A stretch of 64,000 bases of DNA from Tropicibacter sp. R16_0 (GCF_017743935.1 NZ_JAGHRE010000002.1:62001-126000); one strand, 5' to 3'; numbered from the stretch's first letter, positions 8,603 to 18,072 are shown. Numbers and translations are program-made. The notes: generated by a model not told the origin, from the sequence alone.

Positions 8603-9589
8603 ATGGATCGCAAGGATCTGAAACCCACCATCTTGAACGGCCAAAAGGATGATATGGCCCCGGGCCTGTCGCGGCGCTCGTTCTTCATGGCCGCGGGAGC
8701 AGCGGGCGTGGGCGCGTCGGCCGGGCTGATTGGGGCCAAACCGGCGCAGGCGCAATCGCTGGCCTGGCAACAACCCGGCAACAACAACCATGTGGTCGAT
8801 CTGCAGGGCACGACCGGTCAGGCCTCAACCGGAGTGGTGGGCATCGACTACTACGGGCACTGCGCGATCAAGATCACCTCACCCAACGGGGCGACGGTGC
8901 TGTTCGATCCCTGGCGTGACGATCCGTCGGGGGCTTGGGGGCTGTGGTTCAAGAACCAGTTTCCCCAGATCCCGGTCGACATCACCATGTCCACGCATGC
9001 GCATTTCGACCACGACGCCATCGAACGCCCGGTATCGACCATGGTGCTGGACCGGATGGCGGGACAGTTCGAGTTTGCGGACCTGAAGATAACCGGATTT
9101 GCCGACAAACACGCCTGTGTCGCGCCGGGCTGGTACAATTGGACCAATGCCTTGGCCGAGTTCGGGGTCGAGGCTTGCCCGCCCAACAACGTGGGCCACA
9201 TGGATATGGTGGTCTATCTGGTGGAGACGGGTGGCATCCGCACGCTGATCTGGGGTGACAACCGCCACAACCCAGCACAGGAGTTTTGGGACGCCATCGG
9301 TCAGGTCGATGTGCTGACGCTGCCAGTAGACGGATCACAGCACATTCTGAGCTACGGGCAGGGCGACGACATCGTGTCCAGGTTGAAACCCAAGGTGATC
9401 ATCCCGACCCACTACCTGAGCGAAACCACGTCTTATACACTCACTACACTGCAAGACGCGGATGAATGGGTGAAGGCGCAGAAGAGCTACAAGATGCTCG
9501 ACAGCGCCTCACTGAAGCTGGAAGCAGGGGAAATTGCGGGCATGAATTCGGAATTCATGTATTTCGGCAATCACGCACTGACCGGCTGA
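8603..9589 (+). CDS. Tat-exported MBL-fold metallohydrolase
   Basis: A 328-aa protein with a twin-arginine signal (SRRSFF at residues 23-28, then an Ala/Gly-rich hydrophobic run ending AQA near 50). The metallo-beta-lactamase motif is STHAHFDHDA at 130-139. Further zinc-site histidines are likely in the segments around NNVGHMDMVVYLVE and IIPTHYLS. The overall pattern is the UlaG-like (L-ascorbate 6-phosphate lactonase) branch of the superfamily rather than beta-lactamases. Tat export implies folding with metal in the cytoplasm before release to the periplasm. The substrate is unknown. A strong hairpin terminator follows at 9603. Confidence 0.88.
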   Translation: MDRKDLKPTILNGQKDDMAPGLSRRSFFMAAGAAGVGASAGLIGAKPAQAQSLAWQQPGNNNHVVDLQGTTGQASTGVVGIDYYGHCAIKITSPNGATVLFDPWRDDPSGAWGLWFKNQFPQIPVDITMSTHAHFDHDAIERPVSTMVLDRMAGQFEFADLKITGFADKHACVAPGWYNWTNALAEFGVEACPPNNVGHMDMVVYLVETGGIRTLIWGDNRHNPAQEFWDAIGQVDVLTLPVDGSQHILSYGQGDDIVSRLKPKVIIPTHYLSETTSYTLTTLQDADEWVKAQKSYKMLDSASLKLEAGEIAGMNSEFMYFGNHALTG

Positions 9590-9602
9590 GGTTTGAATGT
9601 AT

Positions 9603-9634
9603 TGAGGCGCGGGCACCTTCGCGCCTCATTTTAT
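9603..9634 (+). terminator. Rho-independent terminator after the MBL-fold gene
   Basis: A 9-bp perfect stem pairs 9603-9611 with 9620-9628 around an 8-base loop. It is followed by a T-rich stretch (ATTTTAT), though the T-run is interrupted. It lies 14 bases after the stop codon of the MBL-fold gene. Confidence 0.75.
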
Positions 9635-9692
9635 CGTTGGGACAATGGGCGCGGGCCGCTAATCTAAGGGCATTGGTTCAGGATGCGTTTAA

Positions 9693-10223
9693 ATGCCCGA
9701 TATTCAGATTGAGATTTGCAGCCAAATGCCCCCCAAGGAGGCGTTGAATGATCTGTTGGGGCAATACTATGCCCTGATCATAGAGCGCATGCGCGCCATG
9801 GGTGAAGAGATCGACCCCGACGCGCCCCGTAGTGCTCTGGCCGAGTTCTGGGAGAAATCCGACGACTATCTACCGCCCAATGGCTGCCTTGTGGTGGCTT
9901 GGAATGCAGACAAGGTGATGGTCGGCTGCGGCATGCTCAAATGTCTGGATGCCGCGACGGGCGAGTTGAAACGCCTGTTTGTCACCCAAGCCGCGCGAGG
10001 CACCGGAGCGGGGAGGCAGCTGGTCGAGGCGCGGGTCGAGGCCGCCCGGAAGATGGGGCTGAAACGCTTGGTGGTCGACACGCTCACGCCAAACGTCGAA
10101 ATGCGTAGCCTTTATCCGAAACTTGGCTTTACCGAAGTTTTCGACCCCATCGAGACCACCACCTACATCGATCAACCCAGCCTGCGCCCGCATCTGCATT
10201 ACTTCGTCAAAGACATCGGGTGA
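9693..10223 (+). CDS. GNAT-family N-acetyltransferase
   Basis: A 176-aa acetyltransferase of the GNAT fold. The acetyl-CoA-binding motif A is seen as LKRLFVTQAARGTGAGRQLVE, with the RGTGAG loop at residues 102-107. The usual strand LVVDTLTPN and the helix ending LYPKLGFTEV follow, as in other members. The acceptor substrate is not predictable; small-molecule amine acetylation is most common in this subgroup. It stands alone between a terminator and a 406-base gene-poor gap. Confidence 0.88.
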   Translation: MPDIQIEICSQMPPKEALNDLLGQYYALIIERMRAMGEEIDPDAPRSALAEFWEKSDDYLPPNGCLVVAWNADKVMVGCGMLKCLDAATGELKRLFVTQAARGTGAGRQLVEARVEAARKMGLKRLVVDTLTPNVEMRSLYPKLGFTEVFDPIETTTYIDQPSLRPHLHYFVKDIG

Positions 10224-10629
10224 TCCACCGCCGGTTTGCAATTCCGGAAGCACTCCCGCCGGTCGGACGTGCATCAAAGATGCCCTTCTCCCGTTGGGCC
10301 GGGCCGCGCTACGCGCGGCAGGGTGCGCAAAGGCGAGAGGATGTTGCCAAAACCAGTGGGCTCGCGTTGTGCAGAAACCCACTCAGTGGAACGGGTCGCA
10401 GGTGTCGCGCGAGCGCAAGGGCTATTGGTAATCGTATGGGGGGTGGGCCCATCCAACATCATTCCCGGATTGCGCCGGGCAGCCGTGGTTATGGCGGGCG
10501 GATTGCGAAACGTGAAGATCTGGAAAACCAGCTTAGCCGCCGTTCCAGATGAGTACACCCTCGCAGAAACCTGCGAGGGTGTACTGTTGCAGGCAACTGC
10601 TTCGCCTGCTTGTCCTGGTTTAAGTTAGT
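10224..10629. other. Gene-poor gap between convergent genes
   Basis: These 406 bases separate the acetyltransferase (rightward) and the ABC ATPase (leftward). Several open frames run through it on both strands, the longest about 130 codons, but none has a ribosome site, a recognisable domain, or composition like the neighbours. A smaller GCAGGC/GCCTGC hairpin follows the perfect inverted repeat at 10552-10585. It may be decayed coding or mobile DNA, but no family could be recognised. Confidence 0.5.
10552..10585. repeat. Perfect 15-bp inverted repeat (hairpin)
   Basis: The arms 10552-10566 and 10571-10585 are exact reverse complements with a 4-base loop (AAAC). Neither strand has a T-run after the stem, so it is not a textbook intrinsic terminator. 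It sits 45 bases downstream of the leftward ABC ATPase stop and could end or protect transcripts from both convergent genes. A mobile-element end or small structured RNA is also possible. Confidence 0.7.
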
Positions 10630-12717
10630 CTACTCCGCAGCGATCTTGATCACCGGTTGCATCTTCTCAAGCGCTTCGTCGCTGAGGTGGCATTTGACCT
10701 GATGCCCTTCGGCCAGGGTTCGCACCGGAGGCACTTCTTTTTCGCACAGGCCACCGCCCACTTCGGACTTCCAGCGGCAGCGCGTCTGGAACGGGCATCC
10801 TGGCGGCGGGTTCATGGCCGATGGGATATCGCCTTCGAGAACGATGTGTTCCTTCTCGATCGAGGTGTCGGCGATCGGAACGGCCGACAGCAGCGCCTCG
10901 GTATAGGGGTGATAGGGCGGGCTGAAGACCTGATCCGTGGTGCCCAGCTCGACCACATGGCCCAGATACATCACCATGACCCTGTCGGACAGGTAGCGGA
11001 CAATCGACAGGTCGTGAGAGATGAACAACAGCGTCGTCTTCTGCTCGCGCTGGATCTCCATCAACAGGTCGGTCACCGCCGCCTGCACCGACACGTCCAG
11101 AGCCGAGACGGGTTCGTCCGCCACAACAATGCGCGCGTCACCGGCAAAGGCACGGGCGATACCAACACGCTGTTTCTGACCACCCGACAGCTGCCGTGGC
11201 ATCCGATCTGCAAAGGCGCGTGGCAGTTTTACCAGATCAAGCAGTTCCAGCATCCGCTTTCTGCGCTCGGCCTCGGAATTGCCGATGCCAAAGATTTCCA
11301 ACGCGCGGATGATCTGCCGTCCCACCGTCATCGAAGGGTTTAGGGTGTCAAACGGGTTCTGGAATACCATCTGAACCTCACCAACCGTTTTGGCATCGCG
11401 TTCTTCGATGGGCAGGGCTTCGATGTTGCGGTTGTCGAGCAGGATCTGACCGTCGGTGGCCGTCTCAAGACCCATCAGAACCTTGGCAAAGGTCGACTTG
11501 CCGCAACCGGATTCACCCACAATCGCCAGCGTCTCGGATTCGCGGGCCTCGAACGACAGCGTTTCGTTGGCCTTGACCACCTTGGTCTCGCCGCCACCAA
11601 AGAGCGCGTTGGCCGCCACCTCATAGTATTTCTTGAGGTTGTCCATTTTCAGGACGACATTGCCGATCTCGCCTTTTTCCTTTTGCTCGCCCACGGTGAT
11701 CGGTGCGTTCCAGTCGATCTCCTTGAACTTCAGACAGCGGGTATGGTGCCGGTCGTTGCCGGGCACCGGCTCCATCAGGATGTCCTGTGCATCACAGCGA
11801 CCCTCTTCGAAGTAATCGCAGCGCGGGCCAAAGTTGCAGCCCGGCGGGCGCTCGTGGGGCAGGGGGAAATTGCCGGGAATGGCCACCAGGGGCCGCGCGT
11901 TTTTGTCGGCGCCGGGCAGGGGGATCGAGCGGAACAACGCCTGGGTATAGGGGTGCTGCATCTCGTCGAAGACATCCTTGATCGAGCCGCGCTCGACCGC
12001 TTCACCCGAATACATCACACACAGCCGGTCGCAGGTTTCCAGAACCAGACCGAGGTTGTGCGAGATGAACAGCATCGAGGTGCCGTATTTCTTGCCCAGA
12101 TCCTTGACCAGTTCGACCACGGCGGCCTCGACGGTCACGTCCAGAGCCGTTGTAGGCTCGTCCAGGATGAGCAGCGCCGGTTTCGACATCAGCGCCATGG
12201 CGATGACGATACGCTGCTGTTGACCGCCCGACAGCTGGTGCGGGAAGGAGTTCAGCATCCGCTCGGGGTCGGGCAGGCGCACATCTGTGACCACTTCCAA
12301 GGCACGGGCGTAGGCTTCTTCCTTGCTCACGCCTTCGTGTATCATCGGCACTTCCATCAACTGCCTGCCGATCTTCATCGCCGGGTTAAGGGACGCCATT
12401 GGTTCCTGATAGATCATCGCGATCTCATTGCCGCGAATGTCGCGCAGCTCTTCGGCGCTCATCTCGGAGAGGTCACGGCCCTTGAACTTGATCGAACCGC
12501 CAACGATGCGCCCGTTCTTGCCAAGGTCCTGCATGACGCCAAGGGCCACGGTGGATTTGCCACATCCCGATTCACCCACAAGACCTACGGCCTCGCCGGG
12601 TTGTACCGCGACGGAAAAGTCCATCACGGCGGGGATTTCCCGAAGGCGGGTAAAGAACGAAATGGACAGCTTGTCGATCTCCAGGATCGGGCCGTCATAA
12701 TCCGCCAGTTTGTTCAT
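10630..12717 (-). CDS. Dipeptide/oligopeptide-type ABC transporter, fused dual ATPase (OppD-OppF type)
   Basis: A 695-aa cytoplasmic ATPase that carries two complete ABC domains in one chain. Domain one: Walker A GESGCGKST 48-56, signature LSGGQQQR 162-169, Walker B LLILDEP 182-188. Domain two: Walker A 401-409, signature LSGGQKQR 510-517, Walker B VVADEPV 531-537. Each half ends with the cysteine-containing oligopeptide/dipeptide C-terminal region (GCNFGPRC near 293-300; a matching GCPFQTRC in the second). The ATG at 12717 is chosen for its GGGAG ribosome site; the open frame upstream to 12810 crosses a hairpin and is unlikely to be translated. It energises the importer with the two permeases and binding protein upstream. 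Confidence 0.93.
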   Translation of the reverse strand: MNKLADYDGPILEIDKLSISFFTRLREIPAVMDFSVAVQPGEAVGLVGESGCGKSTVALGVMQDLGKNGRIVGGSIKFKGRDLSEMSAEELRDIRGNEIAMIYQEPMASLNPAMKIGRQLMEVPMIHEGVSKEEAYARALEVVTDVRLPDPERMLNSFPHQLSGGQQQRIVIAMALMSKPALLILDEPTTALDVTVEAAVVELVKDLGKKYGTSMLFISHNLGLVLETCDRLCVMYSGEAVERGSIKDVFDEMQHPYTQALFRSIPLPGADKNARPLVAIPGNFPLPHERPPGCNFGPRCDYFEEGRCDAQDILMEPVPGNDRHHTRCLKFKEIDWNAPITVGEQKEKGEIGNVVLKMDNLKKYYEVAANALFGGGETKVVKANETLSFEARESETLAIVGESGCGKSTFAKVLMGLETATDGQILLDNRNIEALPIEERDAKTVGEVQMVFQNPFDTLNPSMTVGRQIIRALEIFGIGNSEAERRKRMLELLDLVKLPRAFADRMPRQLSGGQKQRVGIARAFAGDARIVVADEPVSALDVSVQAAVTDLLMEIQREQKTTLLFISHDLSIVRYLSDRVMVMYLGHVVELGTTDQVFSPPYHPYTEALLSAVPIADTSIEKEHIVLEGDIPSAMNPPPGCPFQTRCRWKSEVGGGLCEKEVPPVRTLAEGHQVKCHLSDEALEKMQPVIKIAAE

Positions 12718-12750
12718 TTTAGCTTCTCCCAGACAAAGGTGGATCACCCC

Positions 12751-12800
12751 ATCTTCATCTTTTCGAAAATACTCCGGGGGTCCGGGGGCAGCGCCCCCGG
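12751..12800 (-). repeat. GC-rich intergenic hairpin element between permease and ATPase genes
   Basis: An 8-bp GC-only stem pairs 12782-12789 with 12793-12800 around a 3-base loop. It is flanked by a TTCGAAAA-containing stretch at 12761-12769. The element sits inside the importer operon, so it may stabilise the upstream transcript or weaken expression of the ATPase gene. From memory, similar AAAATACTCCGGGGG-type elements recur between genes in roseobacter genomes; that cannot be confirmed here, and no second copy was seen in this window. Confidence 0.55.
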
Positions 12801-12811
12801 CCTCGATCACA

Positions 12812-14026
12812 TCAGTCCTTCAGACTTTCTTCGCGCAGACCATCTGCCAGCAGGTTCAGACCCAGCACCAGGCTCAGCAGCGCCAAGGCAGGCGGCAGGG
12901 CAGGGTGCAGATAGATCGACAAGAGCTTGCGGCCCTCGTTGATGGTCGAACCCCAGTCCGGGCTTTCCGGTGGCAGGCCCAGGCCGAAGAAGCCCAAGGT
13001 CCCCAGAAGGATGGTGGTATAGCCGATGCGCAGACAGAAATCGACGATCAGCGGCCCGCGTGCGTTGGGCAGGATCTCCCACAGCATGATGTACCACGGA
13101 CCTTCGCCACGTGTTTGCGCCGCCGCTACATAGTCGCGGGTTTTGATGTCCAGCGCCAGACCGCGCACGATGCGGAACACCGTGGGCGAGTTGACGAAGA
13201 CCACCGACACGAACACCACCAGGATACCTCCCGGAATGTCGAACGGGTCGAGCACCGAAGGCAGGCCGGGGATCGCCACGTCGCCATTGTTGACCACGTA
13301 ACCGCTGGTCGAGATCAGCGCCAGATACAGCCAGATCGCGACACCCAGCACCCCGATCAGCAGCGGAGTACGGAAATTGGGGCGGGTGTAGTAGCGCGAG
13401 TTCAGCAAAACACCGATGAATACGATCGGGAAGACGAACAGCACGGCGGCCATGTAGTTCGGCACACCGGTTGCCACGATCTCGGGCGTGACCAGCAGGT
13501 AGAACAGCAGGATCACCGGGAAAGCCAGGATCAGGTTCGCGAGGAACGACAAGAAGGTGTCGAGACGCCCACCGTAGTAGCCTGCAGGCAGACCCAGGGT
13601 GATGCCGACCATAAAGGCAAAGAGCGTCGCCAGCGGCGCGATCTGCACCACGATCCAGGCGCCGCTGACCATGCGGCTGAAGACATCGCGCGCCAGGTTG
13701 TCGCCGCCCAGCAGATACCAGGCATATTCGCCTTCCTCGGCTCCCCGCATGGGCGTTCCGGGCACTTTGTTCTTCATGCCGGAAACCTGCGTCAGCGGAT
13801 CATGGGTCACGATCAGGTCGAGCGCACCAAAGATGCCGGTGAACACCCAGAACATCACCAGACCAAAACCGATCATGCCAATAGGGCTGTCAAAGAGTTT
13901 GCCATAGAGGCCCAGGCGGCGCTTGAACGCGACGGACAGGGCAAAGAGAAGGATCAGCGCGACCCACACAGACGAGAACTGATACAGCACGCGTCCGATG
14001 ATTTCCCAAGTCGAAAGGGGTTCCAT
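12812..14026 (-). CDS. ABC transporter permease, DppC/OppC family
   Basis: A 404-aa inner-membrane permease. It is longer than typical DppC (about 300 aa) because of an extended N-terminal region and an extra insertion in the middle. About seven or eight hydrophobic segments are visible. The cytoplasmic EAA loop that docks the ATPase is YVAAAQTRGEGPWYIMLWEI followed by LPNARGP. The end LNLLADGLREESLKD resembles the usual DppC end (GDGLRDALDPR-like). It lies 15 bases after the DppB-type permease in the same operon. Confidence 0.93.
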   Translation of the reverse strand: MEPLSTWEIIGRVLYQFSSVWVALILLFALSVAFKRRLGLYGKLFDSPIGMIGFGLVMFWVFTGIFGALDLIVTHDPLTQVSGMKNKVPGTPMRGAEEGEYAWYLLGGDNLARDVFSRMVSGAWIVVQIAPLATLFAFMVGITLGLPAGYYGGRLDTFLSFLANLILAFPVILLFYLLVTPEIVATGVPNYMAAVLFVFPIVFIGVLLNSRYYTRPNFRTPLLIGVLGVAIWLYLALISTSGYVVNNGDVAIPGLPSVLDPFDIPGGILVVFVSVVFVNSPTVFRIVRGLALDIKTRDYVAAAQTRGEGPWYIMLWEILPNARGPLIVDFCLRIGYTTILLGTLGFFGLGLPPESPDWGSTINEGRKLLSIYLHPALPPALALLSLVLGLNLLADGLREESLKD

Positions 14027-14041
14027 ACTTCTTATCCTCCC

Positions 14042-15088
14042 TTACGAAATGCGGATGCGCGGGTTGAGGTAGACATAGCCGATGTCCGAGATCAACTGCG
14101 TGAACAGCACCACAAAGACCGACACGACCGAAATCGCCAGCAGCAGCTGGATGTCATTGTTGCCCGCGGCCTGAACCAGCGCCCAGCCGAAGCCCTTGTA
14201 GTTGAACAGGGTCTCGACGATCACCACGCCGTTCAGCAGCCAGGGGAACTGCAGCATGATGACGGTAAAAGGCGCGATCAGCGCGTTGCGCAGGGCGTGC
14301 TTCATCACGATGTTGGGGAATGAAACGCCCTTGAGTCGCGCGGTACGGATGTATTGCGCGGTCATGACCTCGGTCATCGAGGCCCGCGTCATCCGCGCGA
14401 TATAGCCCATGCCATAAAGCGAGATGGTCAGCACCGGCAGGAAGAAGTTTTCGAACGTCGGGTTGTCCATCGCCGAGGTCGCCGTGCCCTTGAACCATTT
14501 CAGGCCCACGGTGGACGACGTGAAGATCGCGATGAAGATAACGCCCGACACATATTCCGGCGTCGCCGTTGTGATAATCGAAAAGGTCGACAGTGACCGG
14601 TCGAGGAATGAGCCCTCTTTCATACCCGCCAAAACGCCGACGATCAGGGCCGATGGGATCATCAGGACAAGCACCCAAAACATCAGGTAGCCTGTGTTGC
14701 CCAGTCGTTTCGAGACAATGGCGCCAACGTCGTCCTTGAAGACGGTGGATTGTCCCCATTCGCCCTGCAACACGCCACAGAACGTGGCGGTATCTTCGGG
14801 AGCGACACCTGGGCGCACACAGTTGCCGACCACCTGGCCGTCACTCAGTGTGTTGGTGAACCCGGGCGCAACGCCCAGCCACTGGCCGTATTTCACCAGC
14901 AAGGGCTGCGAGTAACCGCGATTTTCCAGCCAGTTTGCAACTTGCTCGTCGCTCATGCGCTGGTTGCCCTGGGTCTTGGCGAGTTTTTCTAGATTTGGGT
15001 AGAGGTTGGTCAAAAAGAAGACCACGAAAGTAAGGCAAAGTGCTGTTAACAGCATGACGCCAAACCGTCGGAGAATGAACAGTCCCAT
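14042..15088 (-). CDS. ABC transporter permease, DppB/OppB family
   Basis: A 348-aa inner-membrane permease. It begins with the DppB-type first helix (MGLFILRRFGVMLLTALCLTF). The EAA loop YIRTARLKGVSFPNIVMKHALRNA and the following hydrophobic stretch with GVVIVETLFNYKGFGWAL are diagnostic. A periplasmic insertion of about 100 residues between the first two helices includes a Cys pair (C88, C104) that may form a disulphide. It pairs with the DppC-type protein to form the channel. Confidence 0.94.
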   Translation of the reverse strand: MGLFILRRFGVMLLTALCLTFVVFFLTNLYPNLEKLAKTQGNQRMSDEQVANWLENRGYSQPLLVKYGQWLGVAPGFTNTLSDGQVVGNCVRPGVAPEDTATFCGVLQGEWGQSTVFKDDVGAIVSKRLGNTGYLMFWVLVLMIPSALIVGVLAGMKEGSFLDRSLSTFSIITTATPEYVSGVIFIAIFTSSTVGLKWFKGTATSAMDNPTFENFFLPVLTISLYGMGYIARMTRASMTEVMTAQYIRTARLKGVSFPNIVMKHALRNALIAPFTVIMLQFPWLLNGVVIVETLFNYKGFGWALVQAAGNNDIQLLLAISVVSVFVVLFTQLISDIGYVYLNPRIRIS

Positions 15089-15186
15089 GATGGCCCCTGT
15101 CGGTCAGGTCTATCCGCAGTACAATTTTGGACCATTGTCTGGCCTCTGACGCCGGCGCTTGGCACTCGGCTGTCTGCGGCTGGATA

Positions 15187-15209
15187 GGGGGGCCAAACGC
15201 TGGCCCCCC
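15187..15209 (-). promoter_or_regulatory. Hairpin between binding-protein and permease genes
   Basis: A 9-bp stem pairs 15187-15195 with 15201-15209 around a 5-base loop, in the 146-base gap after the substrate-binding protein gene. No T-run follows on the minus strand. Such hairpins are common in ABC importer operons, where they protect the binding-protein mRNA or cause partial termination so that binding protein is made in excess. That role is inferred here. Confidence 0.6.
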
Positions 15210-15234
15210 AATTGGGAGATTTCAGTCGGAGAGC

Positions 15235-16899
15235 TTAAGCTGCCCAACCGTACTTGTAGAGGTGCATCTCGAACGAGACGTGCATGTCGGTGTTCACCAG
15301 ACCCTCTTTCATGTGACGATAGAGCGAACGCCAGTACGGCTGAACGGTCACGCCCTCTTCCTGGATCAGCGCCTCGCCGCGTGCGGCAACTTCGCGGCGC
15401 TTGTCCGCATCGGCAATGGCCAGAGCTTCGGTCAGGATGCCGTCGAACTCTTCGTTGGCCCAGCCGAACTCGTTCCAGGCTTCGCCGGACTTATAGGCCA
15501 GTGCCCAGATCTGCACACCCAGCGGACGGTGGTTCCAGTTGGTCGAGCTGTAGGGATACTTGGCCCAGTCGTTCCAGAAGGTGTTGCCCGGCAGAACGGT
15601 TCGCTTGACCTTGATGCCCGCGTCACGCAGCTGTGCGGCGACGGCGTCTGTGGTGTTGCGGCGCCAGTCGTCGTCGATCGACAGCAGCTCGTGCTCGAAA
15701 TCGGCCATGCCGGCCTCTTCCATCAGCTTGCGCGCGCCTTCGGGGTCGACCTTTTGCGCGGGCAGTTGAGCATATTCGGGGTGGATCGGACCAACGTGGT
15801 GGTTTTCGGCGGGTGCGCCGCGGCCACCAAAGCCCAGTTCCAGACAGATCGAGTTGTCGACGGCCATCTGCAGCGCCTGACGGACGCGCTTGTCCGCGTA
15901 GGGCTTCATGCCATCCACTTCGGCCAGCTGGTTCGGGCGGATCACGATGGTGTTCATGGTGACAACTTCGGACTTTGCATAGCCCAGGCCATCCATCACG
16001 TCGATGAACTCACCAACCGATTCATAGAGCATGTCGACTTCGTCGGATTCGAGCGCCGCCAGCCATGCCGACGGGTCGGTGCCGTAGTCGATGAACTCGA
16101 TCCGGTCGAGCGGCGGACGGCCAAAGACCTCTTCGCCCCACCAGGTGTGGTTCTCGTTGCGCACCAGAACCGATTTCACGCCCACTTCCAGCTCTTGCAT
16201 CAGGTACGGACCGGTGCCCACGTTGTTGAGCAGGTCGTTTTCGCTGAAGCTCTTGTGGATGATCGCCGCCGGATAGTCTGCCATGCCTGGAATCAGCGAG
16301 ATGTCGGATGCAGGCAGGTTCAGCTTGACGGTGTGGCTGTCGACCACTTCGATCGCGCCTTCGATGGCCTGACCGGTCTCGGTGTCGACCAGTGTGGCAA
16401 AGCGACCCGCCATCGAGTTGGTTTCCGAGCTCTTGTCACACCAACGTGCGACGTTGAACGCCACATCTTCGGCGGTAAAGTCGTCGCCGTTGTTCCACTT
16501 GACGCCTTTGCGGACGTTCAGGGTGTAGACGGTTGCGTCTTCGTTGACTTCCCAGCTCTCCAGCAGCATGCCGTTGAACGTACCGTCCGAGTTGTACTGG
16601 ACCAGATATTCCAGCGCACCGCGGCTGAAGTTGGCGATCTGCGACCAGTCATAGGTGCGCGGATCCTTCAGTGCGCGCACTTCCATCTGAATGCGCAACG
16701 TACCGCCTTGTTTGGCTTCGCCCGCGGCGGCCGCAGGTGTCGGCAGGCCGATCATGCCATAGGCAGCGGCCGCAGTGACACCAAGGCCGGTGGCACGGGT
16801 CAGAAACTCACGACGGTTAAGTTTGCCGTCGCGGTACTCCTGCGCGTGCATTTCGGCGGCCCAATGTACGGGTGCACCTGTGAGTGTTTTATGTGTCAT
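15235..16899 (-). CDS. ABC transporter substrate-binding protein, family 5 (peptide/opine/nickel type), Tat-exported
   Basis: A 554-aa periplasmic binding protein and first gene of the importer operon. A twin-arginine signal is seen (NRREFL at residues 28-33, hydrophobic Ala-rich run to PAAAAG). The SBP_bac_5 pattern follows: LRIQMEV-like first strand, [24 protein letters not shown] near 110-130, the [11 protein letters not shown] segment, and [12 protein letters not shown] near 340. Length and order match dipeptide/oligopeptide binding proteins. Ligand unknown: peptides, opines or glutathione-like compounds are possible. Its start is 226 bases from the stop of the AraC-type regulator that lies upstream on the same strand. 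Confidence 0.92.
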   Translation of the reverse strand: MTHKTLTGAPVHWAAEMHAQEYRDGKLNRREFLTRATGLGVTAAAAYGMIGLPTPAAAAGEAKQGGTLRIQMEVRALKDPRTYDWSQIANFSRGALEYLVQYNSDGTFNGMLLESWEVNEDATVYTLNVRKGVKWNNGDDFTAEDVAFNVARWCDKSSETNSMAGRFATLVDTETGQAIEGAIEVVDSHTVKLNLPASDISLIPGMADYPAAIIHKSFSENDLLNNVGTGPYLMQELEVGVKSVLVRNENHTWWGEEVFGRPPLDRIEFIDYGTDPSAWLAALESDEVDMLYESVGEFIDVMDGLGYAKSEVVTMNTIVIRPNQLAEVDGMKPYADKRVRQALQMAVDNSICLELGFGGRGAPAENHHVGPIHPEYAQLPAQKVDPEGARKLMEEAGMADFEHELLSIDDDWRRNTTDAVAAQLRDAGIKVKRTVLPGNTFWNDWAKYPYSSTNWNHRPLGVQIWALAYKSGEAWNEFGWANEEFDGILTEALAIADADKRREVAARGEALIQEEGVTVQPYWRSLYRHMKEGLVNTDMHVSFEMHLYKYGWAA

Positions 16900-17125
16900 C
16901 TAATTCTCCCTGTGACGCATTTTTTGTTGTTGGAAGTTCACACGTCGCGGAACGGCGCGCGGCACCGTTCGGCGACGTGGATGTATCTGTTGTGGAAGTG
17001 ACAATTCCCCATGCACGACATTCCGCACGAGTTTTGGGGATACGTCAATGTTCTCTTTCGTCATTCCAGAATAAAAAAACGACATTTCGCCGGTAAAAAA
17101 ACGACTTGCATTGTGACGCGATTCT

Positions 17126-17986
17126 TCAACCGGACGCCGGGTCAATTTGGATCGTGCGTCGCAGTGCACTGGGGGACTGGCCGGTGTGCTGCTGGACAAA
17201 GCGGGTGAAATAGGCCGCACTGCCAAACCCCAAATGACGCGCGATGTCCTGTAGCGGAACCTCTGTCGCTCCCAACAGCTGATGCGTCGCATGCAGAATG
17301 CGCCCCGTCAGCAAGGACGCGGCGGTTTCCCCGGTTTCCAGCTTGCAGACACGTGTCAGATGGGTGGGCGTCACGCCCAAGGCGGCCGCATGATCGGCCA
17401 TGGTGCCGCCGTTGCCAAAGGTCTTTGTGAGCTGAGTGAAATACGCCCGTGTCAGTCGCCGGGATGCGGGCTCGCGACGGGGCGATGGCGTGGCGTCTAT
17501 GTTGCGCCGCAGCCAAATGCCAACCAGATCGCAAAACGCCTGCATGGCGCTTTGCGACAAGGATCTTTGCGACGTTTGCTCGCGTGAAATCGCCTCGAAC
17601 AGGGCGGTCAGCTCTGCTTGAACCGCGCCGTCGCGGACCCGCAGGAGCAGCGGTGTTTCGGGCAGAGTGAGCGAGGTGCCGGGCGGTATCAGCAGAACGT
17701 GACCAAGGGCTTGCCGACCGGTTGAAACAGCCATCAGATTGCGGGACGGAACAAACAGGGCATTGTGCGCACCAAGGCCAACCTTGGCCCCATCCAAAAG
17801 CGCCGTGCCCTGGCCGCGGGTGATCCAGACGAGCGTGCGTTCGGATCGGTCGTGCGGCAGTTCAAGCTGCCAACGCCCGGCTTGGGTCATCTGCGCCAAA
17901 GATCGCATGCGGATCAAAGGCGACTCGATCGGATCAAACGGTATCACTCGAGATATTCTAAAAAATCTGCCCCACTCATTAACCAA
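17126..17986 (-). CDS. AraC-family transcriptional regulator
   Basis: A 286-aa regulator. The N-terminal half (about 25-130) is a cupin-like ligand domain. The C-terminal 100 residues are an AraC/XylS double helix-turn-helix: DHAAALGVTPTHLTRVCKLETG forms the first, and DIARHLGFGSAAYFTRFVQQHTGQSPSALR is the signature second. It lies directly upstream of the peptide-type ABC operon on the same strand, so control of that importer in response to its substrate is a reasonable inference. The first ATG was taken; an internal Met at residue 27 is an alternative. Confidence 0.88.
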   Translation of the reverse strand: MVNEWGRFFRISRVIPFDPIESPLIRMRSLAQMTQAGRWQLELPHDRSERTLVWITRGQGTALLDGAKVGLGAHNALFVPSRNLMAVSTGRQALGHVLLIPPGTSLTLPETPLLLRVRDGAVQAELTALFEAISREQTSQRSLSQSAMQAFCDLVGIWLRRNIDATPSPRREPASRRLTRAYFTQLTKTFGNGGTMADHAAALGVTPTHLTRVCKLETGETAASLLTGRILHATHQLLGATEVPLQDIARHLGFGSAAYFTRFVQQHTGQSPSALRRTIQIDPASG

Positions 17987-18072
17987 GAACTACATCACGG
18001 AAAATGTGGGGAATCAATGATTTCCGGCTATTGATTGACTGGATCACAACCGCGTGATCCAAGCGCCGGACC

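Noticed and set aside
10236-10628. Open frame of 130 codons in the gap before the ABC ATPase
   Set aside because: No ribosome site, no domain, and composition unlike neighbours; it also crosses the perfect hairpin.
12710-14323. Open frame of 537 codons on the plus strand
   Set aside because: Antisense to the permease genes; rich in Gln, Asp, His and Arg with no recognisable fold.
15127-17001. Open frame of 624 codons on the plus strand
   Set aside because: It is antisense to the substrate-binding protein gene, which has a Tat signal, family motifs and operon context; the frame encodes His/Arg/Val-rich residues with no domain.
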